Source: Candidatus Excrementavichristensenella intestinipullorum
GTDB taxonomy: Bacteria; Bacillota; Clostridia; Christensenellales; Aristaeellaceae
Assembly: GCA_018711685.1 (NCBI GenBank)
Contig: DVHZ01000118.1
Span: 1-64,000 of the forward strand
DNA length: 64,000 nucleotides
Direction: 5' to 3'
Below the pieces are notes generated by a model that was not told the origin of the DNA, searched no databases, and saw only the letters and a list, made by a program, of their open reading frames with translations. Made by a program: the position numbers and the translations under genes. Positions 24,114 through 32,271 of this stretch are shown here, one piece after another. The stretch's first letter is position 1; each line of letters starts with the position of its first letter.

Positions 24114-27100
24114 CTAGAAATTTTCCCAGTGGAACCAGCGCAGGTACTGGGCGTAGCTGCGCAGCACGGGCAGTCCACTCATGAGGGGATAGAAGGCGAT
24201 GAACATCACCGAGGCGGCGGCGCAGTAGGCGATGCCGCCTATGCGGTAGGCCCTGGCTCCCCGCTGCTTGCGCACCCACTCGAACAGGGCCACCGTAGCC
24301 AGGATGATGAAGGGCACCGAGGCAAAGTAGTGGTAGATGAAGGTACTGCGGGTGACGAACATCCAGGGCACGTACTGGGCCAGGAAGCCCACCACCACGT
24401 ACAAGTAGCGCCGGTCGCCCCGGGCGGCGGTGGCCAGCCGGGCCATCACCCACACCATGGCCAGGGCGCCGCCCCACCACACCACCGGGTTGCCCATGCA
24501 GGAAATGGAGGACACCATACCGGCTCCCAAGTATCCGCTGCCGGAATAGTACCACATGGGCTTGACGATGAGGGGCCACTCGTACCAGCGAGACTTAAAG
24601 TAGTGGTTATCCCAACCCAAGTTGCTATGGTAATTAAACATGTCCTTTTGCACCTGCCACACCCCCGCCAGATTGAACCGGCCCGAGGGGTCCAGATGCC
24701 AGTAATAGGTCATATAATAAATGAGGGCAGGCACCACCAGGAAAGCGATCACGCAAAAACCGATGGTGATGAGGGCGTTCCTGGGGAACTGGCGAACCGC
24801 CCGCTGGGCCACCCGCCGGGCGTCCTGGTCCAGGGTGCGCAGGTTGCGCTTGGCATAGCGGTACTCCCGGTAGCGCTGGGCCAGGGTGAAGAAGAAGATA
24901 AACGCCAGCCCCAACGCCCCGTACAGCCCGATCCACTTGCAGGACACAGCCAGTCCCATGCTGATCCCGCACAGCCCCAGGGGAACCAGGGTACGGTGCA
25001 ACTTCACGTGGTAGAAGCTCATCATAGCGTACCGGATCATGAACAGGTACATCAGCATGATGAAGAACACCGCGAACACGTCGATGGTGGCCAGCCGGGA
25101 CTGGGTAAAGTGCATACAATCGCTGGCCAGCAGGAAGGCCCCGATAAAGGCCAAAGAGCTGCGCCGGAACAATTGCTTGCCCAGCAAATACATCAGCGGC
25201 ACCATCAATACCCCGAACAACGCCGGCATGAAGCGCCAGCCGAAGGGGGTCATGCCGAACAGCTGGATGCCCACCATGATGAGCACCTTACCCAGAGGCG
25301 GGTGGGTGTACTCGTACACGCTCTCCCACTGGTTCAGGAACTCATAGGCGGTGCGGCCATGATAAATCTCGTCGAAGTACATGCCGTTGAGGTAGGAGGG
25401 ATAGGGCGGCACCGTCTCCTGCTCGTCGATGAGGGCCTTGGGGTCGTAGTCGTACCCGGCGCTGCCCCCCACGCTGTACACCGAGGCAATGGGCAGCACC
25501 TGGCCGTTTTGATCCAGGAAGCCCACCTCGCACAGGGTAAGCCCCGCCCGCTCGGCGATGATGCGCACGTACCGGGCCCGCTGGACGTAGCCCTGCTCCA
25601 CCGCGTAGAAGGAGCCGTCGTCCTCCTTCTCGCTGGGCTGGTACCACAACCATTGGAATATCTTGCCCTGGTCGTACTGGGCGTAGTGGGCCTCGCTCCA
25701 CACCTGGCCGTCCTCGGACAACTGCACCAGGAAGGTGGAGGAGCAGATGCTTCCGTAATAGGTCATGGTGAAGTCCTCCACCTGGCCCAGGTCGAAGGTG
25801 ATCTGTTCGCCGGAGGCCGTGGCCTTCCATTGGGTCTGGGGTGCGCTCATGCTGCCCAGGTTGGGAAAGGCCACCGCCGCGTACAGGGCGGTAAGCAGCA
25901 CCATCAGGGTGATATCCCTGCGCTTTAGGTTGAGCCGGGCGTCCCTGCCCTTGAGCAGCCCTTCGGCCACTCCGCTTTGGGCCCGCTCCTTTTCCTTTGC
26001 CTTGACGCCCTGGGAGCGGTACACCCGGGTGATGGTAATCATGTGGCCGCTGACGCACATCTCCCATCCGGTCCAGGCCAGGAAAACGCTGGTGAGCACG
26101 TTGATCAGGGAGATCAAGTGATTGAGGGTTTGCTGGCTGGTGGCCAAATATTCGCTTTGCAGCACCAGGGCCACGTTCATGAACTGGGAGAAGGAGAGCA
26201 AGGTGAACGCGCCCAACAGCCGCAGATCCCTATCGAACACATAGGCCAGCAACAGGAAAGCCAGGGCGGGATACATGTATCTTTCGTGCATCATGGGAGC
26301 GAAGGCATACACCAGGGCCAATATCACCGCCCCGCACAGGAACACCTTGCCCCGATCCTTGGCCTTGATATACAGGAACAAGCCAAAGGCGTAGGCTGCC
26401 GCCAGCATGGCCATGGCGAACAGGGTCACCGAGGGGACCTGGGACATCTGAATCCAGTTGAGCCCCATCAGTTCATACAGGTTACAGGCGTTCACCGTAA
26501 TATAGCGGTAAGTGTTCATCACCCCGCCGTACTGGCCCAGCAGCCAGCAAAGGGGCCTGAGCCACTGGGGCAATGCCTGATAATCCTCCAGCAGCGCCGG
26601 GGGCAACGACCAGATAAAGGGCAGCGACAGGGCCAGCCACAGGCCGATACCCAGGCCCAGCCCTCCCAGCAGCCGCAGCAGGGTCTTGCCCTTCTCCTGG
26701 CTCTCCACCACCTCCAGGACCAGCATAGCCAGCCCCAGGGGCGCCAGCATCAGCGCCTGGGGCTTGACCAGCACCGCCGCCGCGTACAGGGGCAACGCCG
26801 CCAGGTAGTGGCCGTGGGCGGCTGCCAGCATACAGCAAAGCAGCAGCGCGGTGAGCACTCCATCCACCTGGCCCCAGGCGGCGGAATTGATGATGGCGGC
26901 AGGATTGAAGGCAAACAACGCTCCCATCAGCGCCGCCACCCAGTCGCCCAGGGCCTCTTTGCTCCACCGGTACACCAGATAGGCGCAGGCGATGTCCGCA
27001 GCCATGGGGATCAATTTGATGATGAGCCAGGAAATCTGCCCATCCAGGGGCAACCCCAATCCCTGGATCAGGGTGCCGCACAGCCACAGCACGTACATAT

Positions 27101-28034
27101 ACCCCGGGGGATAATCGCAAAACACCTGATCGGAGTAAAAGCCCCCCGGGCCCACCTGGGCCATCCGGGCGGCCCACCCCTCAAAGCAGTTCATGTCCGC
27201 CTCGTAGCCCCGCACGCTGACCGCTAGCGCCACCCGCACCGCCATGGCTAGAGCGCACAGCATCCAGAAGGTGCGGCGGCAGGCGGCGGCGTTGCCCTGG
27301 GCGGGCAGTTTACTGCGCAGGGCCGCCACCAAAAATCCCACCAGCACCAGAACGTAGCAAATTCCCACGCACAGGGTCACAAAGGTCTCCGGCACCACGA
27401 CGAGAGGCTGATCCTCCTGGTCCTCCCCCTCGGGCTCCACGGGAGGCAGGGTAGACAGGGGCTGGACGAAGGCGCCCTCCGGCGCCTCCTCCAGGGCCAC
27501 CATCTCAAAATTGTCAAACCACGCCCGGCCCACGTTGAGAGAGCCGTAATTGCCCACCCGGGCCATCAGGACCAGCTGCGTCTGATCCGAGCCGGTCACG
27601 CCGTACAGGGTCACCGGCGTCCATTCTCCCCGGGTATCGTACACCGTCTCCGAGGAAACGAAGGTATCCTTGATAGACAACCCCGCGCCGGCGGCGTTGG
27701 TGGAGCAGCCTTCCGCCCGCACCATGCAGCTGATGCGGTACAACGTGTCCGGCTGGACCTGTACTGTCTGCTCAAACCGGGCATCGTTCTCGCTTAAATT
27801 ATCCACGTACAGGCTGTATCCGCCCTCGTAAGCGGAGGACACCGCCGCCAGCTCACTGCTGCCGTCATAGTACCACATGCCTTTGATCCAGCCGCTGGGC
27901 AGCCCGTCCTCGTCCACTTCCTCAATGCCGCCGTTGACGATAAGGTTTTCGGTTTCGCTGGCCCAGACCCCTTGCGCGGCCAACAACAGCGCCAGCAACA
28001 CCAGCGCGAAGATTCTGCTTCCTCTCATACGCAC
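24114..28034 (-). CDS. Fused double GT-C glycosyltransferase with extracellular carbohydrate-binding-like domains
   Basis: This 1306-residue polytopic protein starts at a GTG (28034) or the ATG at 28028. It has several modules. A signal sequence and a jelly-roll-like lectin domain (about 28-180, GRAWFDNFEMV) come first. A GT-C module follows (about 230-690), with an acidic ADMNCFEGW and a DYPPGYMYVL loop as in lipid-phosphosugar mannosyltransferases. After a short cytosolic linker and one helix, a second extracellular domain (about 745-880) has discoidin-like ITFDLGQVEDF and YVRIIAERAGL. A full PMT-type O-mannosyltransferase module (about 890-1306) has YFDEIYHGRTAYEFLN and YTHPPLGK. It probably transfers sugars from polyprenyl carriers to surface proteins or glycans. 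Confidence 0.85.
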   Translation of the reverse strand: MRMRGSRIFALVLLALLLAAQGVWASETENLIVNGGIEEVDEDGLPSGWIKGMWYYDGSSELAAVSSAYEGGYSLYVDNLSENDARFEQTVQVQPDTLYRISCMVRAEGCSTNAAGAGLSIKDTFVSSETVYDTRGEWTPVTLYGVTGSDQTQLVLMARVGNYGSLNVGRAWFDNFEMVALEEAPEGAFVQPLSTLPPVEPEGEDQEDQPLVVVPETFVTLCVGICYVLVLVGFLVAALRSKLPAQGNAAACRRTFWMLCALAMAVRVALAVSVRGYEADMNCFEGWAARMAQVGPGGFYSDQVFCDYPPGYMYVLWLCGTLIQGLGLPLDGQISWLIIKLIPMAADIACAYLVYRWSKEALGDWVAALMGALFAFNPAAIINSAAWGQVDGVLTALLLCCMLAAAHGHYLAALPLYAAAVLVKPQALMLAPLGLAMLVLEVVESQEKGKTLLRLLGGLGLGIGLWLALSLPFIWSLPPALLEDYQALPQWLRPLCWLLGQYGGVMNTYRYITVNACNLYELMGLNWIQMSQVPSVTLFAMAMLAAAYAFGLFLYIKAKDRGKVFLCGAVILALVYAFAPMMHERYMYPALAFLLLAYVFDRDLRLLGAFTLLSFSQFMNVALVLQSEYLATSQQTLNHLISLINVLTSVFLAWTGWEMCVSGHMITITRVYRSQGVKAKEKERAQSGVAEGLLKGRDARLNLKRRDITLMVLLTALYAAVAFPNLGSMSAPQTQWKATASGEQITFDLGQVEDFTMTYYGSICSSTFLVQLSEDGQVWSEAHYAQYDQGKIFQWLWYQPSEKEDDGSFYAVEQGYVQRARYVRIIAERAGLTLCEVGFLDQNGQVLPIASVYSVGGSAGYDYDPKALIDEQETVPPYPSYLNGMYFDEIYHGRTAYEFLNQWESVYEYTHPPLGKVLIMVGIQLFGMTPFGWRFMPALFGVLMVPLMYLLGKQLFRRSSLAFIGAFLLASDCMHFTQSRLATIDVFAVFFIMLMYLFMIRYAMMSFYHVKLHRTLVPLGLCGISMGLAVSCKWIGLYGALGLAFIFFFTLAQRYREYRYAKRNLRTLDQDARRVAQRAVRQFPRNALITIGFCVIAFLVVPALIYYMTYYWHLDPSGRFNLAGVWQVQKDMFNYHSNLGWDNHYFKSRWYEWPLIVKPMWYYSGSGYLGAGMVSSISCMGNPVVWWGGALAMVWVMARLATAARGDRRYLYVVVGFLAQYVPWMFVTRSTFIYHYFASVPFIILATVALFEWVRKQRGARAYRIGGIAYCAAASVMFIAFYPLMSGLPVLRSYAQYLRWFHWENF

Positions 28035-28193
28035 CTGCCCGTTTTTTCGTTTATCCTTATCAATTCCACGCCCGTACCGCTCATTCCTTCAAAAATATGG
28101 GGCTATTCCCAAAAATTTATCCTTTCTTTTCGTCTATCCCTCATTGCCGCGCCGCCATACCAGCGGCATGGCCCAAGCTTTCCCCCTGCCCGC

Positions 28194-28547
28194 CTATTCC
28201 TCCCTGGCTTCAAACGCCCCGGGCAAATGGCGCACGCCCTGGGGCGTCACTTCCACCACGTCGAAGCGCACCCGCTGATTTTCCAGGCCTTTGCCCCGCA
28301 AATACCACTGTGCCGTCCGCAATATGCGCCGGCGTTTGGCCCGGTCCACCCCCCAGGCAGGAGCGCCGTAGGCGGCGGTGGAGCGGCTCTTCACCTCGAT
28401 AAAGCACAAAAAGCCCTCCATCCGGGCGATCAGGTCGATCTCCCCCCAGGGGCAGCGCAGGTTACGTTCCAGGATCTTAGCCCCCCGCTCCTTCAGATAC
28501 CGCTCCGCCTCCCGCTCCCCCAGGGCGCCCAACCGGCGCCTATCCAT
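28194..28547 (-). CDS. yraN: YraN family (UPF0102) nuclease-fold protein
   Basis: This 117-residue protein of the UPF0102/YraN family has a restriction-endonuclease-like core: GEREAERYLKERGAKILERN, then GEIDLIARMEG.LCFIEVKSRS, with the PD-(D/E)xK-like residues E, D and E-x-K in place. Its start overlaps the rnhB stop by 8 nt, a common arrangement in Bacillota. The activity of the family is not well established; Holliday-junction resolvase-like folds are the closest relatives. Confidence 0.93.
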   Translation of the reverse strand: MDRRRLGALGEREAERYLKERGAKILERNLRCPWGEIDLIARMEGFLCFIEVKSRSTAAYGAPAWGVDRAKRRRILRTAQWYLRGKGLENQRVRFDVVEVTPQGVRHLPGAFEAREE

Positions 28548-29169
28548 GGTCCTGAAGGAAATGGCCGATGAAGCTGGCCCGGTGCAGGGGGCAGGGGCCG
28601 AAGCGCTTCAGCGCCTGGATGTGCTGGGCGGTGCCGTAGCCCTTGTTGCTGGCAAAGCCGTACTGGGGATAGAGGGCGTCCTGCTCCGCCATCCACCGGT
28701 CCCGCACCACCTTGGCCACGATGGAGGCGGCGGCGATCATGTAGCTGGCGGCGTCGCCGTGAACGATGGCCTTCTGGGGTCCGGGCAGGTCTAGCCCGGC
28801 TACCGCGTCCACCAAAAACATGGCCCCCGCCGCGCCCTGGGCGCACTTCTCCATGCACAGCCGGGTGGCCCGCAAGATGTTCAGCCGGTCGATGTCCCCG
28901 GCCTCCAGCCGGGCCACCTTCACGTAGCTGGCCGCCTGGAGAAGCTGTTCGTACAGAGCTTCCCGCCTCTTGGGGCTGAGCTTCTTGGAATCGTCCACCC
29001 CCGGAACCAGCTTGTCCGGAGGCACCACGATGCAGGCGGTGACCACCGGCCCCGCCAGGGGACCCCGGCCCACCTCGTCGATGCCCGCCACCTGATAGCC
29101 CGCCGCCCAGTATTCCTTCTCCCATTGGGTCATCCGCTCCAGCTTCTGCTGGGCGCTCTCCCTGGCCAC
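28540..29169 (-). CDS. rnhB: Ribonuclease HII
   Basis: This enzyme of about 209 residues cuts RNA in RNA-DNA hybrids and removes misincorporated ribonucleotides. The motif GIDEVGRGPLAGPVV gives the first catalytic Asp and Glu; DSKKLSPKRRE and AVAGLDLPGPQKAIVHGDAAS carry further conserved residues. I favour the GTG at 29169, which has AAGGAGGG 7 nt upstream; the ATG at 29175 directly abuts that ribosome-binding site. It is co-transcribed with yraN (8-nt overlap). The 137-bp gap to rbgA is GC-rich and shows no clear promoter, so it is probably part of the rbgA transcript. Confidence 0.96.
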   Translation of the reverse strand: MARESAQQKLERMTQWEKEYWAAGYQVAGIDEVGRGPLAGPVVTACIVVPPDKLVPGVDDSKKLSPKRREALYEQLLQAASYVKVARLEAGDIDRLNILRATRLCMEKCAQGAAGAMFLVDAVAGLDLPGPQKAIVHGDAASYMIAAASIVAKVVRDRWMAEQDALYPQYGFASNKGYGTAQHIQALKRFGPCPLHRASFIGHFLQDHG

Positions 29170-29312
29170 GGCCATCCCTCCTTCCGGTCCTCTCCGGCTT
29201 TCCGGCCCTTTTGCGGCCCATCCGCCGCCTCCGTCCGCCGCCTCCGGCGCACCGCTGGGCCGGGCCGTCTCCCCGCGTCCCCGGCGCTCCCGGGGCGGTC
29301 CGCCGCGTTCCC

Positions 29313-30164
29313 CTATTTGGGTGGCAATTCCAGGGTGATGCGGCCCACCTTGCCCCCTCGGAACTCGTCCAGCACCAGGGCGGCGGCCCGCTGAACGTCC
29401 GGCCGGCCGCCGGACATCAGCCAGCCCCGGCCCCGGCAGGCCATCTCCAGCAGTTCATAGCCCGGCGCCTCTTCCTGGATCTCCTCCAGCTTGAACCGGG
29501 CCCGGGTCTGCTCCGGCGCCAGCTCCATCAGCCGCTGAAGCAGCTGCCCGGCCAGCTCTTCCCCGTCCATGATCTGGTCGCGGATCGAGCCCAGAAAGGC
29601 CAACGTGCGGGCGGCGGCCTGGTCCTCCAGCTTGGGCCACAGCATACCCGGCGTATCCAACAGCTCCAGGTAGGGCCCCACCTTCACCCACTGGTTGGAC
29701 CGGGTCACCCCGGGCCGGTCGGCGGTCTTGGCCACCGCCTGGCCGTTCAGCCGGTTAATAAATGTAGATTTCCCCACGTTGGGAATGCCCAGCACCATCA
29801 GGCGCACCGTCTTTTTGACCCCCCGTGCCTCCATGCGCTGCACCGCCGGGCGCACCGCCTGCTGGATCAGCTCCAGGATCTCCCCGGTCTTGCCCCCGGT
29901 GGACTGAAAGCGCGCCGCCGCCAGCCCCCGGCCCCGGTAGTGGGCCAGCCAGGCGGCAGTCGCCGCCTGGCTGGCCAGGTCGGCCTTGTTGAGCACCAGC
30001 ACCCGGGCCTTGCCCCGAACCAGGGCGTTCAGGTCCGGGTTGCGGGTGGAGATGGGCGCCCGGGCGTCGCACAGCTCGATCACCGCGTCCACCGAGCGCA
30101 GCTGGCCCATGAGCAGGCGGCGGGATCTGGCCATATGGCCGGGATACCAATTGATATCGGGCAT
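29313..30164 (-). CDS. rbgA: Ribosome biogenesis GTPase RbgA (YlqF)
   Basis: This 283-residue circularly permuted GTPase is needed for late assembly of the 50S subunit. The G motifs come in the permuted order: NKAD (G4, about 60), then GIPNVGKST (G1) and DTPG (G3). The N-terminus INWYPGHMARSRR is diagnostic. The ATG at 30164 follows AAGGAGGAGCC. The C-terminal RNA-binding domain is complete. It lies downstream of rplS, the typical L19-RbgA arrangement of Bacillota, but the terminator at 30190-30217 separates the two, so rbgA would be read through at reduced level. Confidence 0.95.
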   Translation of the reverse strand: MPDINWYPGHMARSRRLLMGQLRSVDAVIELCDARAPISTRNPDLNALVRGKARVLVLNKADLASQAATAAWLAHYRGRGLAAARFQSTGGKTGEILELIQQAVRPAVQRMEARGVKKTVRLMVLGIPNVGKSTFINRLNGQAVAKTADRPGVTRSNQWVKVGPYLELLDTPGMLWPKLEDQAAARTLAFLGSIRDQIMDGEELAGQLLQRLMELAPEQTRARFKLEEIQEEAPGYELLEMACRGRGWLMSGGRPDVQRAAALVLDEFRGGKVGRITLELPPK

Positions 30165-30189
30165 GAAGGCTCCTCCTTGAATGGATAAA

Positions 30190-30217
30190 CAAAAGCCGCA
30201 CTTCTGTGCGGCTTTTG
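30190..30217 (-). terminator. Terminator between rplS and rbgA
   Basis: A perfect 12-bp stem (CAAAAGCCGCAC / GTGCGGCTTTTG) with a 4-nt loop follows the L19 stop by 10 nt. On the minus strand it gives GGCTTTTGTTTAT. It probably lets most transcription stop after L19 and some continue into rbgA. Confidence 0.88.
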
Positions 30218-30227
30218 CCATGAAAAC

Positions 30228-30569
30228 TTACTTCTCCTTGACCTTGGCGGCCTTGCCGCTGCGATTGCGCAGGTAGTACAGCTTGGCGCGGCGCACCTTG
30301 CCCCGGCGAATGACCACGATGTGGTCCAGCCGCGGGGAATGCAGCGGGAACGTACGTTCCACGCCGATGCCGTAGGACACACGGCGCACGGTGAAGGTCT
30401 CCCGGGCCGAGCCGTTGCGGCGGGCGATGACCACGCCCTCGAACGCCTGAAGGCGCTCGCGCGTTCCCTCGACGACCTTCACGAATACGCGAACGGTATC
30501 GCCAATGGCGAACGCGGGGATATCGGAACGCAGCTGGGCGCTCTCGATGGAGCGAATGACCTCGTTCAT
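30228..30569 (-). CDS. rplS: 50S ribosomal protein L19
   Basis: This 113-residue L19 lies at the 30S-50S interface. Family landmarks are [47 protein letters not shown] and [13 protein letters not shown] follows GGAGGAGGCATTCC. It has its own promoter 75 bp upstream, and a terminator immediately follows. The trmD-rimM-rpsP genes that often precede rplS in other Bacillota are not next to it here. Confidence 0.97.
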   Translation of the reverse strand: MNEVIRSIESAQLRSDIPAFAIGDTVRVFVKVVEGTRERLQAFEGVVIARRNGSARETFTVRRVSYGIGVERTFPLHSPRLDHIVVIRRGKVRRAKLYYLRNRSGKAAKVKEK

Positions 30570-30645
30570 TGGAATGCCTCCTCCTTCCCTCCAGGACGTT
30601 CATAACCGGCCTACCGGCAGCGGACCGCCCGATTTCACAGCGGCT

Positions 30646-30675
30646 ATTATACCATGCCCCCAGGGGACAAGGCAA
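30646..30675 (-). promoter_or_regulatory. Promoter of rplS
   Basis: On the minus strand TTGCCT (30670-30675) and TATAAT (30646-30651) are separated by 18 bp. The transcript leader is about 70 nt. Confidence 0.7.
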
Positions 30676-30748
30676 GTTAATTTTTCCCCTTTCTCATCTT
30701 CGTCTCCAGGTTTCCATCGGGTTTTAATTTTCCTCTAATCCAGTTTTC

Positions 30749-30776
30749 TTGTCCTCTCATCTGAATGCGCTATACT
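30749..30776 (+). promoter_or_regulatory. Promoter of the UBA-like gene
   Basis: TTGTCC (30749-30754), a 16-bp spacer and TATACT (30771-30776) lie about 40 nt before the GGAGG ribosome-binding site of the next gene. Confidence 0.65.
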
Positions 30777-30829
30777 ATAGCCATGGTAAACCCCATCGCC
30801 AGCAAAACAATAGACGGAGGCGCATAAAG

Positions 30830-31351
30830 ATGACCAATTTTGAAATGGTGGAACGGCTTCGCATGAAGGCCAACGTGAGCTATGAGGAGGCCAAGGCAGC
30901 CCTGGAGGCCTGCAACTGGGACCTGCTGGACGCTATGGTGCTGCTGGAGCGCCAGGGCAAGGTGCGGGACCAGGAAGAAGCCAACTACACCACCCGAGAG
31001 GAGGCCGCCCCTCAGGCCCCCAAGGGCAAGGATTTCAAAGGGGTGTTGGGCAAGCTGGGCAAAAAGTTGGTGAGCCTTATCGATTACCTGTGCCGCAATA
31101 GCTTTGAAATTGCCTACAAGGGAAAGGTGGCGCTCACCCTCCCGGTGCTGGTGCTGGTGCTGTGCCTGATCTTCCTCTTCCCCTTCACCCTCATCGCCCT
31201 CATCGTCGGGCTGTTCTTCGGCCTGCGCTACGCCTTCCGTGGCCCGGAGCTGGACAAAGGGCCGCTGAACAGCGCCATGGACAAGGCGGCGGATATGGCC
31301 GAATCCATCAAGCAGGACGTCCAAAATCGCAAGGACGGCGCCCAGGATTGA
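30830..31351 (+). CDS. UBA-like domain membrane protein (DUF4342-type)
   Basis: This 173-residue protein has an N-terminal UBA-like three-helix domain (about 1-45: MVERLRMKANVSYEEAKAALEACNWDLLDAMVLLE), a Lys-rich linker and a C-terminal half with a hydrophobic pair (about 108-140). The sequence then ends in a charged tail. UBA-like N-termini are the same fold as in elongation factor Ts and NAC, and this combination matches a family of unknown function (DUF4342) found in Clostridia. It sits alone between rplS and a two-component system, with its own promoter. Function unknown. Confidence 0.8.
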   Translation: MTNFEMVERLRMKANVSYEEAKAALEACNWDLLDAMVLLERQGKVRDQEEANYTTREEAAPQAPKGKDFKGVLGKLGKKLVSLIDYLCRNSFEIAYKGKVALTLPVLVLVLCLIFLFPFTLIALIVGLFFGLRYAFRGPELDKGPLNSAMDKAADMAESIKQDVQNRKDGAQD

Positions 31352-31418
31352 CGGAGGTCGGACACATAGCCGGGGCCGTCCGCCGGGCAGCCCCAAGCCC
31401 CAAGGGCGGCCCTCAGGA

Positions 31419-31447
31419 TTGACAACGGCGGCTCAATAGGGTATGCT
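31419..31447 (+). promoter_or_regulatory. Promoter of the two-component system
   Basis: TTGACA (31419-31424), a 17-bp spacer and TATGCT (31442-31447). The leader to the response regulator is about 115 nt and contains the strong hairpin at 31508-31540. Confidence 0.8.
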
Positions 31448-31507
31448 GATGGGGGGCTGTTCCGGGGATACGCCCGGGGCCGCCTGGGGAATCAAACATT
31501 CATTCAC

Positions 31508-31540
31508 GCCGGCGGGTGGGGCGCGGCCCCGCCCGCCGGC
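31508..31540 (+). other. Strong 15-bp hairpin in the response-regulator leader
   Basis: GCCGGCGGGTGGGGC (31508-31522) pairs with GCCCCGCCCGCCGGC (31526-31540), with one G-U pair and a 3-nt loop. It lies 11 nt before the AAGGAGG ribosome-binding site. There is no T-tract, so simple termination is unlikely. It could affect mRNA stability or translation. Confidence 0.5.
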
Positions 31541-31566
31541 GCAGCGCGGGCAAGGAGGCGGGTGCG

Positions 31567-32271
31567 GTGGCGGCGGAAAGGATATTGCTGGTGGAGGACG
31601 AGGTCAAGCTCTCCCGGTTTGTGGAGCTGGAGCTGGTTCACGAGGGCTATCAGGTGGATAAGGCCTTCGACGGCCGCACGGGCCTGGACATGGCGCAAAC
31701 CCAGCCCTACGACCTGCTGCTGCTGGACGTGATGCTGCCCGGCCTGTCCGGCCTGGAGCTGCTGCGCCGGGTGCGCAGGAACAGCCAGACCCCCGCCATC
31801 CTGCTCACCGCCCGGGACGCGGTGGCCGACAAGGTCACCGGGCTGGACATGGGCGCGGACGATTACGTAACCAAGCCTTTTGAGATCGAGGAACTGCTGG
31901 CCCGCATCCGGGCCGCCCTGCGCAAGCGGGGCCAGGCTCCGAACCGGCACAGCCAGGTGCTCAGCGCCGGGGTGCTGGCCTTGGACGGGGAGCGCTATAC
32001 CGCCCGGTACGGCGATGAGGAGCTGACGCTGACCAACCGGGAGTTCGCCCTGCTCAAGGCGCTGCTGGAGAACAAGGACATCGTGCTCACCCGGGAGGCA
32101 TTGCTGGAAAAGGCGTGGGGCTACAGCTACCTGGGCGAGACCAACGTGGTGGACGTGTACATCCGCTACCTGCGCCAGAAGATCGACGACCGGTTCGGCG
32201 TCAAGCTCATCCACACCGTCCGCGGGGTGGGCTATGTGCTGCGGGAGGAGCGGGGCCATGAAAACGCGTAA
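31567..32271 (+). CDS. OmpR/PhoB family response regulator
   Basis: This 234-residue regulator begins at a GTG 8 nt after AAGGAGG. The receiver domain (about 1-118) shows LLVEDE, the phospho-acceptor Asp in LLLLDVMLPG, conserved Thr in LLTARD and Lys in VTKPF. A winged-helix DNA-binding domain (about 130-234) has LTNREFALLKALLENKD and a C-terminal VRGVGYVLR wing. Its stop overlaps the kinase start by 14 nt, so the pair is translated together. It resembles MprA/PrrA-type regulators. The target genes cannot be deduced from the window. Confidence 0.95.
   Translation: MAAERILLVEDEVKLSRFVELELVHEGYQVDKAFDGRTGLDMAQTQPYDLLLLDVMLPGLSGLELLRRVRRNSQTPAILLTARDAVADKVTGLDMGADDYVTKPFEIEELLARIRAALRKRGQAPNRHSQVLSAGVLALDGERYTARYGDEELTLTNREFALLKALLENKDIVLTREALLEKAWGYSYLGETNVVDVYIRYLRQKIDDRFGVKLIHTVRGVGYVLREERGHENA

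Noticed and set aside
28540-29175. rnhB start at the ATG at 29175
   Set aside because: The ribosome-binding site directly abuts that ATG, and the GTG at 29169 has better spacing, though the choice alters the protein by only two residues.
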